Of a stretch of 45,325 nucleotides of DNA, positions 31,579 through 40,243 are shown in pieces. Position 1 is the stretch's first letter, and each line of letters starts with the position of its first letter. Source of the DNA: Fervidobacterium gondwanense DSM 13020 (GTDB lineage: Bacteria; Thermotogota; Thermotogae; Thermotogales; Fervidobacteriaceae); contig NZ_FRDJ01000013.1 of NCBI RefSeq assembly GCF_900143265.1, forward strand, positions 1 through 45,325, written 5' to 3'. The notes under the pieces were generated by a model. It was not told where the DNA came from, made no database searches, and was given only the letters and a program-made list of their open reading frames with translations. The translations under genes were made by a program, and so were the position numbers.

Positions 31579-33989
31579 TAACCTTTTACTGCTCCTTTCA
31601 CAAGGCCTCCAACGATGTACTTTTGCATCAGTAAGAAGAGTATAACCATTGGTATCATACCTATCATCGCTGCTGCAGTGAAAAGTCCCCATTGTGTTTC
31701 AAATGGTCCTGTCGAGAATGTGTAAAGACCGATAGCATAAGTGTACTGTTGAACGTCTTGGAGAATTATCCTTGCAAGAACGAATTCATTGAATGTCCCC
31801 ATGAAAGTTAGTATTACTATAACAGCAAGTATTGGTGAAGCGAGTGGAAGAACTATCTTTACGAATGTCTGCCATCTTGTTGCGCCATCTATAAGTGCGG
31901 CTTCTTCAAGAGAATCTGGAATCGTGTCGTAGTATCCTTTGATAAGGTACATATTATAGGCTATACCACCGAGATACGCAAATATAAGACCCGAGAGCTT
32001 GCTTAAGCCAAATCCAGGTATGTACTTTCCAGCAAATGCCAAGAACGTGTAGATAGCTATCATGTACATTATTGCCGGGAACATTTGAATCAGTAACAAT
32101 CCCATTATACCATACTTTCTTCCTTTGAACCTCATTCTACTGAACGGATATGCGGCTAGTGCTGTTACAGCTGTAATTATTAATGAAACTGAGAGCGAAA
32201 CGATAACACTGTTCAGTATCCATCTCATCATGTAATGGTCAGGTTTCCTTTGCCATATCTGGTCTATTCTGAATGAAGCACCATCAATCTTTTTAGAATA
32301 AGCAGTTATATCCTTTAAATTCAATTTATCGGAGAGTTCGGAAGACTTCCTTGACATAACGTTCATATTTGGCACAACATTGTTTCTGTAAACAGAGAGC
32401 ACAGTGTCAGTAAGCCTTTCCATTGACATTGGTCTGACTTTTACGCCAGTTTTTGAAACGGGCATAAATCTTGGACCTTGGATTTCTATGTCAGACAGGT
32501 ATAACTTCAAGTCACTTATGAAAGGTCCATAATTTTGAACGAACAAGTCATAGTTTGTGAACATATCTTTAGCGGTTCCGGGCCAGTCAAGTTTATTTGC
32601 TATGCTCCTTAGTGTTTTTTGCTTTTTCTCATCCCTAATCAGACTTGCAACATCACTGACTATGCCAAATATTCTTTTTGATTGCAAGTTCAGCATCTGG
32701 AGCTGTGCAGGTAACCTCATGTTTGAGACTCTTGACTTAACTTCGTTCAACTGAACAATGGCAAGCTGCGCTTTTAGGTAAAGCAGTGCATCGTGTATAA
32801 GTTCATAAGCCTTTTCTATCTCTGTATTTATCTCTTCTTTCCTTTTTTCGAGTTTATTTTGCATAGCTTTGTACTTCTCTATCTGACTCTGGAGCGCTAA
32901 CATCTTACTTGTATAATTGTTAAGCTTACTGAGCATTGAGACCGCCTCATTTACCGTACTTGACACCCTTACAGTGAATGTATCAAGCGTATTCAAAAAG
33001 TCAGCGTATGGTGCCTTGTCTTTATCAACTGCGGCAGACCAGTTATTTAGTACTAAATCATAATATTTTTGAAATTCTGTCAATGCTTGATCTATATCGT
33101 TCAAGTCTGTGAACTTTTGGATGTTCAACTGTATGTCTTTAATTTTACTCAGGGTGTTGGTGAATCTTTCCATAATAGCTGTTTCGTCCGGAATCATTTC
33201 CGCATAGACACTTGAGTTTTTTGCAGCTTCGAGCAGTTCTGAAGCAGATTTCAAGACAAGAGTATATTCCGAAAGCTGCGGAATAAGATAAGAACGTATT
33301 GTTCGAACGGAGGCTAAGAATACACCCTGATACTGTGCATAGGATTTTTCTAAGGGTTGCAAAGTCATCTTAACGCTGCTGATTTGCGAATCTATCTCTT
33401 CCAATTCGGATTTCTTATTGCCAATAAGGAGTTCCCATTCCTTTTGTCCTTGGTAAGGGTCGATATCAACAAGTGCACTCAAATCCTCTCCGCTGTTATA
33501 AAGCTCATATGCGGCAACTTGTAAATACTTCGTCGGCTTTTCAAACTTTAGCTCACCAACTATCTTATCAATGTCACTCACATAACCTTTTATTAAAGCA
33601 TCAGAATTTTTCTCGAAGTATTCCCTTAGATTCGATATTGCCGTGTCTATCTGAGACTTCAAATTTTCAGTTTCTTGTATATACTTTTTGAACCTTTGGA
33701 CATCCTCTTTGAAATATTGGGTTGCTTTTTCTATAGTTATTTTATCGTGTGGTGGAGCCATTAGTATAAGTGCATCCATATCGGATACGAGCCTTGGTCC
33801 ATTCTTTTCTGGTGCAAGAAGGTCGATATAATTTTGAAGGGTCATTCTACTACTGAAGAGCTTCGTCGAAAATGCCGCGTTATCCCTTCTAAGCGAGGTA
33901 GAAACAACCCATACTATTGGAAATAGAACAGCTACTGAAATGATTATGAGAATTATATGTGTTAGAATTTTTCTCTCTTTTCGAACCAT
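31578..33989 (-). CDS. malG: Maltose-type ABC transporter permease MalG with giant insert
   Basis: 803 residues, whereas usual MalG is about 280-300. The first helix is at about 10-31; the remaining helices and the EAA loop (YYDTIPDSLEEAALIDGATRWQTF) fill the last 220 residues as in ordinary MalG. Between them, about residues 55-585, is a roughly 530-residue helical, charged insertion with coiled-coil-like stretches (KSELEEIDSQISSVKMTLQPLE; EKYKAMQNKLEKRKEEINTEIEKAYEL). By the topology of MalG this lies outside the membrane. T. maritima MalG is similarly long, so this is a clade feature, but its function is unknown to me. It starts on the last base of the malF stop (TAATG). MalK is not in the window, so the ATPase must be shared. 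Confidence 0.95.
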   Translation of the reverse strand: MVRKERKILTHIILIIISVAVLFPIVWVVSTSLRRDNAAFSTKLFSSRMTLQNYIDLLAPEKNGPRLVSDMDALILMAPPHDKITIEKATQYFKEDVQRFKKYIQETENLKSQIDTAISNLREYFEKNSDALIKGYVSDIDKIVGELKFEKPTKYLQVAAYELYNSGEDLSALVDIDPYQGQKEWELLIGNKKSELEEIDSQISSVKMTLQPLEKSYAQYQGVFLASVRTIRSYLIPQLSEYTLVLKSASELLEAAKNSSVYAEMIPDETAIMERFTNTLSKIKDIQLNIQKFTDLNDIDQALTEFQKYYDLVLNNWSAAVDKDKAPYADFLNTLDTFTVRVSSTVNEAVSMLSKLNNYTSKMLALQSQIEKYKAMQNKLEKRKEEINTEIEKAYELIHDALLYLKAQLAIVQLNEVKSRVSNMRLPAQLQMLNLQSKRIFGIVSDVASLIRDEKKQKTLRSIANKLDWPGTAKDMFTNYDLFVQNYGPFISDLKLYLSDIEIQGPRFMPVSKTGVKVRPMSMERLTDTVLSVYRNNVVPNMNVMSRKSSELSDKLNLKDITAYSKKIDGASFRIDQIWQRKPDHYMMRWILNSVIVSLSVSLIITAVTALAAYPFSRMRFKGRKYGIMGLLLIQMFPAIMYMIAIYTFLAFAGKYIPGFGLSKLSGLIFAYLGGIAYNMYLIKGYYDTIPDSLEEAALIDGATRWQTFVKIVLPLASPILAVIVILTFMGTFNEFVLARIILQDVQQYTYAIGLYTFSTGPFETQWGLFTAAAMIGMIPMVILFLLMQKYIVGGLVKGAVKG

Positions 33990-35695
33990 TATCTATTCAC
34001 CTCCTCAAAGGAGCCGGACAAACGGAAGTTGATGAAGCTGAGAGTTCCAACTATAAGGAATATGATAATTGAAATTGCCGATGCAAATCCGAAATCCTGA
34101 CCTCGTCCACCTTCAAAAGCGAGCTTGTAAGTGTAGGATATAAGAATATCAGTTGAACCAGCTGGTGTGGTTGTATTTGGCATCGCTGGTCCACCACCAG
34201 TTAAGAGGTAGATATTAACAAAATTGTTGAAGTTAAACGCGAAGCTTCCAACCAAAAGCGGTGCTATTGTTGTCATAAGAAGTGGGAATGTTATCTTCCA
34301 AAATCTCTGCCATTTGTTAGCACCATCGATAGCAGCTGCTTCGTAATAGTCTTCCGGTATGCTCTGAAGCGCACCGAGTGAAACAACCATCATGTATGGA
34401 AATCCGAGCCAAGTATTGACGGTAAGAACAGCAACCTTTGCCCAGAATGGATCATTAAACCACTTAATCGGTTCCGCACCAAAAAGCTGCGTCACGACAA
34501 ACTTGTTGAGAATACCATATGTCTCATTGAAAAACCCATTCTTCCAAACAAGAACTGAAATGAATGCAGGAATAGCCCAAGGAATTATCAGCAATGACCT
34601 GTAAATCGCCCTACCTCTTAAGTTCGGATTATTAAGAACAAGAGCAAGTATCAGACCAATTACAAAAGTGAAGAGAACGCTGAGAGCTGCCCAGGTGAAG
34701 TTCCAAACAAATATCTTTGCAAAAGGACCTGAAACAGTCGGATCTGTGAAAATTCTTGTGAAATTCTTCAGTCCATAACCAGAGATGTAGCCACCAACTG
34801 CTACTTTTTCGCCTTTTTCATTTATATCGTAAATAGTACCATTCTCTTCGATTAACGGCCTGTTAGTAATCGTATTAATCAATACTGTCTTAACTATGCT
34901 CTTTCCTTTCTCTATAGTTTCTGCGAGACCAAGTTTGTACATGTGCCTAATCTTATACATATACAATTTTCCTTCTTCGTTCTGTCTCACAGCATATCTT
35001 TCTGACGATTTATCGACAAACTCTATTTTACTCATAGTTGGGAAGAGAATAGAATACTTAAAGTAATCTTCGTTAATTTGTGTAGAAGTATCGTCTGGAC
35101 TGTAGAAGTACTTATATATATTCCCCGAGTCTTTTATTAATTCAATTCTTCCATTTTGAAGTTCTGTCTGAACTCCACTTTCGTTAATTTTGAGAAACTG
35201 CGCCTCAGCTAAGATTAACTGACCAGCTTCGCTTTTCAAGACGTTGTAATCTTTCGCAATGTAAGTTTCCGTTGCCGAAGAAACAACCACTACAAAATCG
35301 GATGTTGGTTGAGTGCCGTCAAACTTTACGTAAACACTGTAATTGAGTGGTGTGCTTTCTTCCACAATGTACGTGTAAATTGGATCAACCAACAATCTCT
35401 CAACGACTTCCTGTCTTGTCATTATGTGACCAGTTCCATAGTTCGTGAAAGCTGTTCTGATCGTAAAAGCTATCGGATAAAGCACAAGTATAAACAAAAG
35501 AACAAGAGCGGGTATCATGTATCTGTACGGATAAGCGTTCCTGTTAATTATGAAAAAGTCAATCAAAAATATAAGCACAAACAAAGTTACAGATAGCTCA
35601 TAAAAGCCTCTGCCAAAAAGGAAAATCCCTCCAAGAACTCCAAATACTGTGAAAAACACCAAAAAGATCCAGCCAAGCACTTTCAAGAATCTCAT
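33989..35695 (-). CDS. malF: Maltose-type ABC transporter permease MalF
   Basis: 568 residues. MalF pairs with MalG to form the membrane channel for maltose/maltodextrin. N-terminal helices (about 5-30, 40-75), then an extracytoplasmic domain of about 200 residues (comparable with the MalF P2 loop), then the transporter core with EDYYEAAAIDGANKWQRFW as the EAA motif contacting the ATPase, and a final helix pair ending RLSGSFEEVNR. Start ATG 35695 is preceded by GGGGAGG. It lies behind a strong terminator that follows malE, so malF-malG are likely expressed at a lower level than malE. No ATPase is encoded here. Confidence 0.95.
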   Translation of the reverse strand: MRFLKVLGWIFLVFFTVFGVLGGIFLFGRGFYELSVTLFVLIFLIDFFIINRNAYPYRYMIPALVLLFILVLYPIAFTIRTAFTNYGTGHIMTRQEVVERLLVDPIYTYIVEESTPLNYSVYVKFDGTQPTSDFVVVVSSATETYIAKDYNVLKSEAGQLILAEAQFLKINESGVQTELQNGRIELIKDSGNIYKYFYSPDDTSTQINEDYFKYSILFPTMSKIEFVDKSSERYAVRQNEEGKLYMYKIRHMYKLGLAETIEKGKSIVKTVLINTITNRPLIEENGTIYDINEKGEKVAVGGYISGYGLKNFTRIFTDPTVSGPFAKIFVWNFTWAALSVLFTFVIGLILALVLNNPNLRGRAIYRSLLIIPWAIPAFISVLVWKNGFFNETYGILNKFVVTQLFGAEPIKWFNDPFWAKVAVLTVNTWLGFPYMMVVSLGALQSIPEDYYEAAAIDGANKWQRFWKITFPLLMTTIAPLLVGSFAFNFNNFVNIYLLTGGGPAMPNTTTPAGSTDILISYTYKLAFEGGRGQDFGFASAISIIIFLIVGTLSFINFRLSGSFEEVNR

Positions 35696-35785
35696 GGGTA
35701 TTCCTCCCCGACTGTATTTTTGAACATTCATTTGGTACGTTTGACTTTGAAAGAATGTTGCAGATTAGGTTTTGATATAGACATT

Positions 35786-35815
35786 AAGAAAAAGCACGGG
35801 GGCATACCCCCGTGC
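35786..35815 (-). terminator. Intrinsic terminator between malE and malF
   Basis: GCACGGGGG (35794-35802) pairs with 35807-35815; on the minus strand the hairpin is followed by TTTTTCTT. Very G+C-rich for this genome, so efficient. It probably lets a fraction of transcripts run on into malF-malG, with malE in excess. Confidence 0.9.
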
Positions 35816-35835
35816 CCCTATCTGTATTTCAAGAA

Positions 35836-37023
35836 TTATTTAATCTGTGCTTTAATCTGTGCAACTGCGTCTGCAAGTGCTTTTTCTGCTGGTACTCCTT
35901 GGTCAAGCGTCTTTGCGAGTGCGTCTCCCATTGCTCCCCAAACTGCTGCCATCTCTGGAACATTTGGCATTGGAAGTCCGTACTTTCCAAGGAAGTCTGC
36001 GAATTTCTTTGTAAGTGGATCTCTTGACATAACAAGTTCGTTAACATCGCTTCTTGATGGACATCTTGGGTCAGCTTGCCAAATTTGGAACATTATGTCT
36101 TTTGTTGCGATGAATTTTGTTAAGAAGTCAAGTGCGAAGAGTTTATTCTTGCTCTTTGCGTTAACCATGAAACCTTGTGCACCGAAGAATGGCTTTGGAT
36201 TCTTTCCGCCAGGGAGTGTTGGAATTGGTGCAACGTCAAAGTTGATACCCGCTTGTTTGTAGCCTGGAACTGCCCATGGACCATTGATTATCATTGCTGC
36301 AAGACCATCTTTGAAGAGACCGTCCATTGTATTGTAGTTGTCACCTGATGTGAGTATCTTTTCATCAACAAGTTTCTTTATGAGTTTAAGACCTTCAATT
36401 GCACCTGCGTTTGCAAGTCCAACGTCTTTTACGTTAACCTTTCCTGATTTGTCCGTTCCGAATACATAACCGCCCATACCAAAGAATGCAAATGAGCTGA
36501 AGTAGAAGTTTTTGTAATCGTAAATCAAACCTCTAACTTCTCCGCCAAAGTCCTTTTCAATCTTCTTTGCAAGTGTTATGAGCTCATCGAATGTTTTTGG
36601 TGGGTTCTGAACGTAATCTTTGTTGTACATTAGTGCAGGACCGTCAAATGCATATGGAACACCGTAGAGTTTTCCATTGTAGGTGAAACCTTGGAGTGGT
36701 GCTGGGAAGTACTTGTCTTTTTCTGGAAGGTTTATTGGTTCGAGTAAACCGTTGACAACAAGTTCTCCAACCCAGTCGTGTGCTCCAACGATGATATCTG
36801 GACCTTCTCCTGCTGGTGCTGCTGTTAAGAATTTCGACTTGATGTCACCAAAATTTACCTGAACGACATCAACCTGTACACCATACTTTGCTTTGTACTG
36901 ATCCGCAAGTTTCTTAAGAATAGGAACTTGTGCCTCAGATGTCCATATAGTAATCTTTTTGGCTTGAGCAAAAGCCAAGAAGACAAACAATACTGCTAAA
37001 ACTACCGTAAGAACTTTTCTCAT
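35836..37023 (-). CDS. malE: Maltose/maltodextrin-binding protein MalE
   Basis: 395 residues. Signal peptide MRKVLTVVLAVLFVFLAFAQA, no lipobox Cys, so a soluble or loosely attached extracytoplasmic protein. The mature start ITIWTSEAQVPILKKLADQYKAKYG and blocks VPYAFDGPALMYNKD, MIINGPWAVPGYKQAG, and FGAQGFMVNAKSK are those of the bacterial extracellular solute-binding family 1 (MalE). It delivers maltose or maltodextrins to MalFG. Start ATG 37023 follows AGGGGAGGT. Its promoter has -10 TATAAT (37071-37066) and two inverted operator-like 11-mers flank it. It leads the malE-malF-malG unit. Confidence 0.96.
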   Translation of the reverse strand: MRKVLTVVLAVLFVFLAFAQAKKITIWTSEAQVPILKKLADQYKAKYGVQVDVVQVNFGDIKSKFLTAAPAGEGPDIIVGAHDWVGELVVNGLLEPINLPEKDKYFPAPLQGFTYNGKLYGVPYAFDGPALMYNKDYVQNPPKTFDELITLAKKIEKDFGGEVRGLIYDYKNFYFSSFAFFGMGGYVFGTDKSGKVNVKDVGLANAGAIEGLKLIKKLVDEKILTSGDNYNTMDGLFKDGLAAMIINGPWAVPGYKQAGINFDVAPIPTLPGGKNPKPFFGAQGFMVNAKSKNKLFALDFLTKFIATKDIMFQIWQADPRCPSRSDVNELVMSRDPLTKKFADFLGKYGLPMPNVPEMAAVWGAMGDALAKTLDQGVPAEKALADAVAQIKAQIK

Positions 37024-37051
37024 ACACTCTACCTCCCCTTCTAAGATAATG

Positions 37052-37115
37052 TGGAAACCATTAGTATTATACTACAACAAGTAAGAAAGTAAACAACATT
37101 TTGGAATAGTTTCCA
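37052..37115 (-). promoter_or_regulatory. malE promoter flanked by two operator-like 11-mers
   Basis: TGGAAACCATT at 37052-37062 on the plus strand and TGGAAACTATT at 37115-37105 on the minus strand, inverted, centres 53 bp apart. Between them is the minus-strand -10 TATAAT (37071-37066). The upstream copy is itself within TTGGAA-n4-TTCCAA (37101-37116). Candidate sites for a sugar-responsive regulator (LacI/ROK type is an inference). Confidence 0.6.
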
Positions 37116-37240
37116 AGAATCTGTGAAAAGACTTACAAAACCTTTGAATACATTAGAGAACATACTTTTGCATACGCGAGCATACAAGAGCATAATAATA
37201 TACTTAAATTATTTTTTCTGAAATTCATTCTTTGCTGTTA
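37116..37240. other. Divergent intergenic with CAT(A) motifs at 10-bp steps
   Basis: CAT occurs at 37151, 37161, 37171, 37181 and 37191, and as CATAC at 37161, 37171 and 37181. GAGCATA is repeated at 37178 and 37188. One motif per helical turn suggests curvature or a multi-site regulator. No gene is seen. Confidence 0.5.
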
Positions 37241-37269
37241 TTGAAATTACACCCTTTACAATGTATAAT
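37241..37269 (+). promoter_or_regulatory. Consensus promoter of the cDPG synthetase-like gene
   Basis: TTGAAA (37241-37246), 17-nt spacer, TATAAT (37264-37269). Leader about 44 nt with GGAGGTG before the ATG. Predicted to be strong. Confidence 0.8.
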
Positions 37270-37320
37270 TAGTCTGCATTCATTCGAAAATCATGGTATA
37301 TAAAGTTGGAGGTGAAAGTG

Positions 37321-38664
37321 ATGGAAAAAAGAAGGAGAAGAGTTATCATCTTAGGTGCCGCAGGAAGAGATTTCCACAACTTCAACACATTCTTCAGAAA
37401 CAACCCCGATTACGAAGTTGTAGCATTTACAGCAACTCAAATTCCTGATATAGCAGGTAGAGTATATCCCGCCGAGCTTGCTGGACCACTTTATCCAAAC
37501 GGAATTCCTATTGAAGATGAGGCAAACTTACCCGAGTTAGTCAAAAAATATGATGTTGACGAAGTAATCCTTGCTTACAGTGATTTACCGCACCAATATG
37601 TTATGGAAAGAGCTGCTATAGCTCTTGCTACAGGTGCGGATTTCAAATTGATGGGTCCAAAAGCAACAACTGTTGAATCAACAAAACCTGTTGTATCGGT
37701 GTGTGCAATCAGAACAGGTTGTGGAAAGAGTCAGACAACAAGAAGAGTTCTTGACATACTCAGAAGCAAGGGCATGAAGGTTATTTCCATAAGACACCCG
37801 ATGCCATACGGCGACCTTGTTGCACAGAAAGTTCAAAGATTCGCAGATTATTCAGACCTTGATAAACACAACTGCACAATTGAAGAGAGAGAAGAATACG
37901 AGCCACATATCGACAGAAAGAGCGTTATCTACGCAGGTGTTGATTACGAGGCAATATTGAGAAGTGCAGAAGCAGAAAACCCAGATGTAATTCTCTGGGA
38001 CGGTGGAAATAACGACTTTCCATTCTACAAGTCTGACCTTCAGATAGTCGTTGTTGACCCACACAGACCAGGCCATGAAGTGACATACTATCCAGGCATG
38101 GCAAACTTACTCATGGCAGATGTCATAGTAATCAATAAAGAAGAGACAGCAAATAGGGAAGATATCGAGACAGTGAGAAGAAATATCGCAAAGTGGAACC
38201 CAAATGCAATAGTAGTAGATGCAGCTTCTCCAATTTTCGTTGATGATCCATCACTGATCAGAGGCAAGAAGGTTCTCGTTGTTGAAGATGGACCAACCCT
38301 AACACATGGCGAAATGAGATATGGAGCAGGTTACGTTGCAGCAAAAAGATTTGGAGCAAAGGAAATTATTGACCCAAGACCATTTGCTGTTGGCTCAATA
38401 GTTGAAACATACAAAAAATACAACCACCTTGACGTTATACTCCCAGCAATGGGTTATGGTGAAAAACAAATTAAAGAATTAGAAGAAACAATAAACAAGT
38501 CAGATGCTGACGTAGTTATCATTGGTACTCCAATCGACCTCAGAAGAGTTATGCACATAAATAAACCTGCAGTAAGAGTTAGGTATGAATTGCAAGAAAT
38601 CGGCGAACCAACATTGGAAGAAATACTTACAGATTTTCTCAAACAAAAAGGGTTACTTAAATAA
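37321..38664 (+). CDS. Cyclic 2,3-diphosphoglycerate synthetase-family protein
   Basis: 447 residues. The N-terminal part is a Rossmann-like NAD-type domain (VIILGAAGRDFHNF at about 9-22), followed by a P-loop domain with RTGCGKSQTTR (about 137-147), IRHPMPYGDL, ILWDGGNNDFPF and VDPHRPGHE. Homologues are named after archaeal cDPG synthetase, which makes the thermoprotectant cyclic 2,3-bisphosphoglycerate from 2,3-bisphosphoglycerate and ATP. Bacterial members also carry looser GTPase-like names, and whether this organism makes cDPG is unknown. ATG 37321 sits behind GGAGGTG. The gene stands alone, divergent from malE, with its own consensus promoter and a bidirectional-looking terminator. Confidence 0.82.
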   Translation: MEKRRRRVIILGAAGRDFHNFNTFFRNNPDYEVVAFTATQIPDIAGRVYPAELAGPLYPNGIPIEDEANLPELVKKYDVDEVILAYSDLPHQYVMERAAIALATGADFKLMGPKATTVESTKPVVSVCAIRTGCGKSQTTRRVLDILRSKGMKVISIRHPMPYGDLVAQKVQRFADYSDLDKHNCTIEEREEYEPHIDRKSVIYAGVDYEAILRSAEAENPDVILWDGGNNDFPFYKSDLQIVVVDPHRPGHEVTYYPGMANLLMADVIVINKEETANREDIETVRRNIAKWNPNAIVVDAASPIFVDDPSLIRGKKVLVVEDGPTLTHGEMRYGAGYVAAKRFGAKEIIDPRPFAVGSIVETYKKYNHLDVILPAMGYGEKQIKELEETINKSDADVVIIGTPIDLRRVMHINKPAVRVRYELQEIGEPTLEEILTDFLKQKGLLK

Positions 38665-38678
38665 TAAGTGCAGTAGAA

Positions 38679-38716
38679 AAAAGGCGAGTGGAAAATAACC
38701 ACTCGCCTTTTCTTAT
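38679..38716 (+). terminator. Intrinsic terminator (bidirectional type)
   Basis: Perfect 13-bp stem AAAAGGCGAGTGG (38679-38691) with 38699-38711, 7-nt loop, then TCTTATTTTT. On the minus strand the T-rich arm TTTTTCT also follows, so it can serve the convergent small gene ending at 38741. Confidence 0.9.
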
Positions 38717-38740
38717 TTTTTGTAAAGTGTAGTTGCAAAT

Positions 38741-38983
38741 TCAAACACTTGTATCGATGTTCTGTCCTTGATAAAGCTGACCTGCGATCCTAACAAGCTT
38801 GAGATTCATATCTTGCTGTTTGTAAAATGCAAATTCCAGTGTTTTCAGCATAAGTTCTTTTGCTTGATTTACTTGTGTTTGAACATCAGAGACTCCAGAT
38901 GTTCCAGAATGTACTGGAACACTTCGTTGAATAGGAAACATACTGATACCTGTATAACCGGATCCAAGACCGTTAACTTGCAT
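38741..38983 (-). CDS. Small protein resembling YjfB-type putative motility proteins
   Basis: 80 residues. Starts MQVNGLGSGYTGISMFP, has a helical middle (QVNQAKELMLKTLEFAFYKQQDMNLKLV) and ends QLYQGQNIDTSV. The ending is like the G-x-N-I-D-x-x-V tail of the YjfB motility-associated family, but similarity is weak and by memory. No signal peptide or membrane segment. ATG 38983 has GAGGTGAT upstream; a longer frame exists but lacks a ribosome site. It is 48 nt behind the histidine kinase and may be transcribed with it. fliH-fliI lie in the same window but far away. Function unknown. Confidence 0.6.
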   Translation of the reverse strand: MQVNGLGSGYTGISMFPIQRSVPVHSGTSGVSDVQTQVNQAKELMLKTLEFAFYKQQDMNLKLVRIAGQLYQGQNIDTSV

Positions 38984-39031
38984 AAATATCACCTCATATT
39001 TGTTATCGACCAAAATTTGATAGAATTAATA

Positions 39032-40243
39032 TCACCCATTCTTAATCTTAAGAATTGAAAACACTGTACGTTCATCAGAACTATACAGCTTTATCTGTAA
39101 TCCAAGTTTCTTAGCTATTTCGCTTGCTATGTACAAGCCCAACCCTGTTCCAGAAGAGTTTTCACCTTTATAGAATCTCTCAAATATTTTGTCCCGAACT
39201 TCATCTGATATCTTTGGTCCATGGTTTATGACGTCTATCTTGCCGTTATCTATGCTTACTATAACAGGTGGAGCACCGTGGGTAAATGCGTTGTCAACAA
39301 GGATAGTCAATATTATACCGAGTCCTTCTTTGTTCGTTTCAATAGTTCCTTCCCCTTCAACGATAACTTCTCTGTCTTTAAACTTGTGTTGTACAATTTC
39401 TGATATGAAGTCACGAATGTTAATCTTCTCTTCCGTAAGAGTTTCCACCCTTGCTATTAACAGCATATTCTCTATGATATTTTTAATTTCTTTTGCGCTT
39501 TCTTCTATCGCCTGAACAGATTCTGTAAGTATCTCTTCATTTTTCGCTCCCCACCTCTTAAGCATGTTTACATAACCGAGAAGAGTCGCAATAGGCGTTC
39601 TAAGCTCGTGGGAGACCGCAGACACGAAAGATTCCTGTGCCTTGTAAGAACGTTCAATTCTTTCCATCAAATCATTGAACTTCGACACTAATTCTTCAAC
39701 TTCCAAGCTCTTAGGTTTAATCTTTACCCGATATGAGACATCTGACCTACCAAGAAGTTCAATTTCTGAGACGAATGCTTTTATTTCCTTTACACTTTCC
39801 TTCGTTAGTACATAGGTAGATAAGAAGATACCTCCAGCGATCAATACTATGGTGAACATGAAAATCTTCCTTATGTTCTCCAAAAACCGCATCGCAGGTG
39901 TAACATCTTTTCCCAAAATAATATCATCAAGTTTCACAAAGTAGTAGTGTTTATCCCCAATCTTTTGAAATCCGTTTACATCTTTCAAACCTATACCATA
40001 CGGGTCATTGATAACTTCACCGGTAGACAAATCCGCAACATAAACATCCCATCTTAGAACGAAATATTGCTTTCCAACCGGTGTATCTACAACTGTGACA
40101 AACCTCTGAGGATTGATGAAGTCTGAAGTAACACTTCGAACAGCGAGGACGTAAAAATATCTGTAAATAAGCAGAAGTGCTATAGATACAACTAAAACAG
40201 AAGCGAGAGTTGTGAAGAAAGATATCTTAGTGGTCAGTTTCAA
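39032..40243 (-). CDS. Sensor histidine kinase (EnvZ/PhoR-like)
   Basis: About 403 residues. Two membrane helices (about 9-28 and 127-147) flank an extracytoplasmic sensor domain of about 95 residues. Then a HAMP-like linker, the HisKA dimerisation box AVSHELRTPIATLLGY (phospho-His about 212), and the HATPase domain with N box (ILVDNAFTHG), G1-like (VINHGP), F box (IFERFYKG) and G2 (GTGLGLYIA). It autophosphorylates and passes phosphate to the response regulator encoded directly upstream, whose 3' end it overlaps. Start is chosen as TTG 40243 after GGTGAG; earlier TTG/GTG codons are possible. The signal is unknown; the sensor domain (QRFVTVVDTPVGKQYFVLRWDVYV) is not a named family to me. Confidence 0.92.
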   Translation of the reverse strand: MKLTTKISFFTTLASVLVVSIALLLIYRYFYVLAVRSVTSDFINPQRFVTVVDTPVGKQYFVLRWDVYVADLSTGEVINDPYGIGLKDVNGFQKIGDKHYYFVKLDDIILGKDVTPAMRFLENIRKIFMFTIVLIAGGIFLSTYVLTKESVKEIKAFVSEIELLGRSDVSYRVKIKPKSLEVEELVSKFNDLMERIERSYKAQESFVSAVSHELRTPIATLLGYVNMLKRWGAKNEEILTESVQAIEESAKEIKNIIENMLLIARVETLTEEKINIRDFISEIVQHKFKDREVIVEGEGTIETNKEGLGIILTILVDNAFTHGAPPVIVSIDNGKIDVINHGPKISDEVRDKIFERFYKGENSSGTGLGLYIASEIAKKLGLQIKLYSSDERTVFSILKIKNG

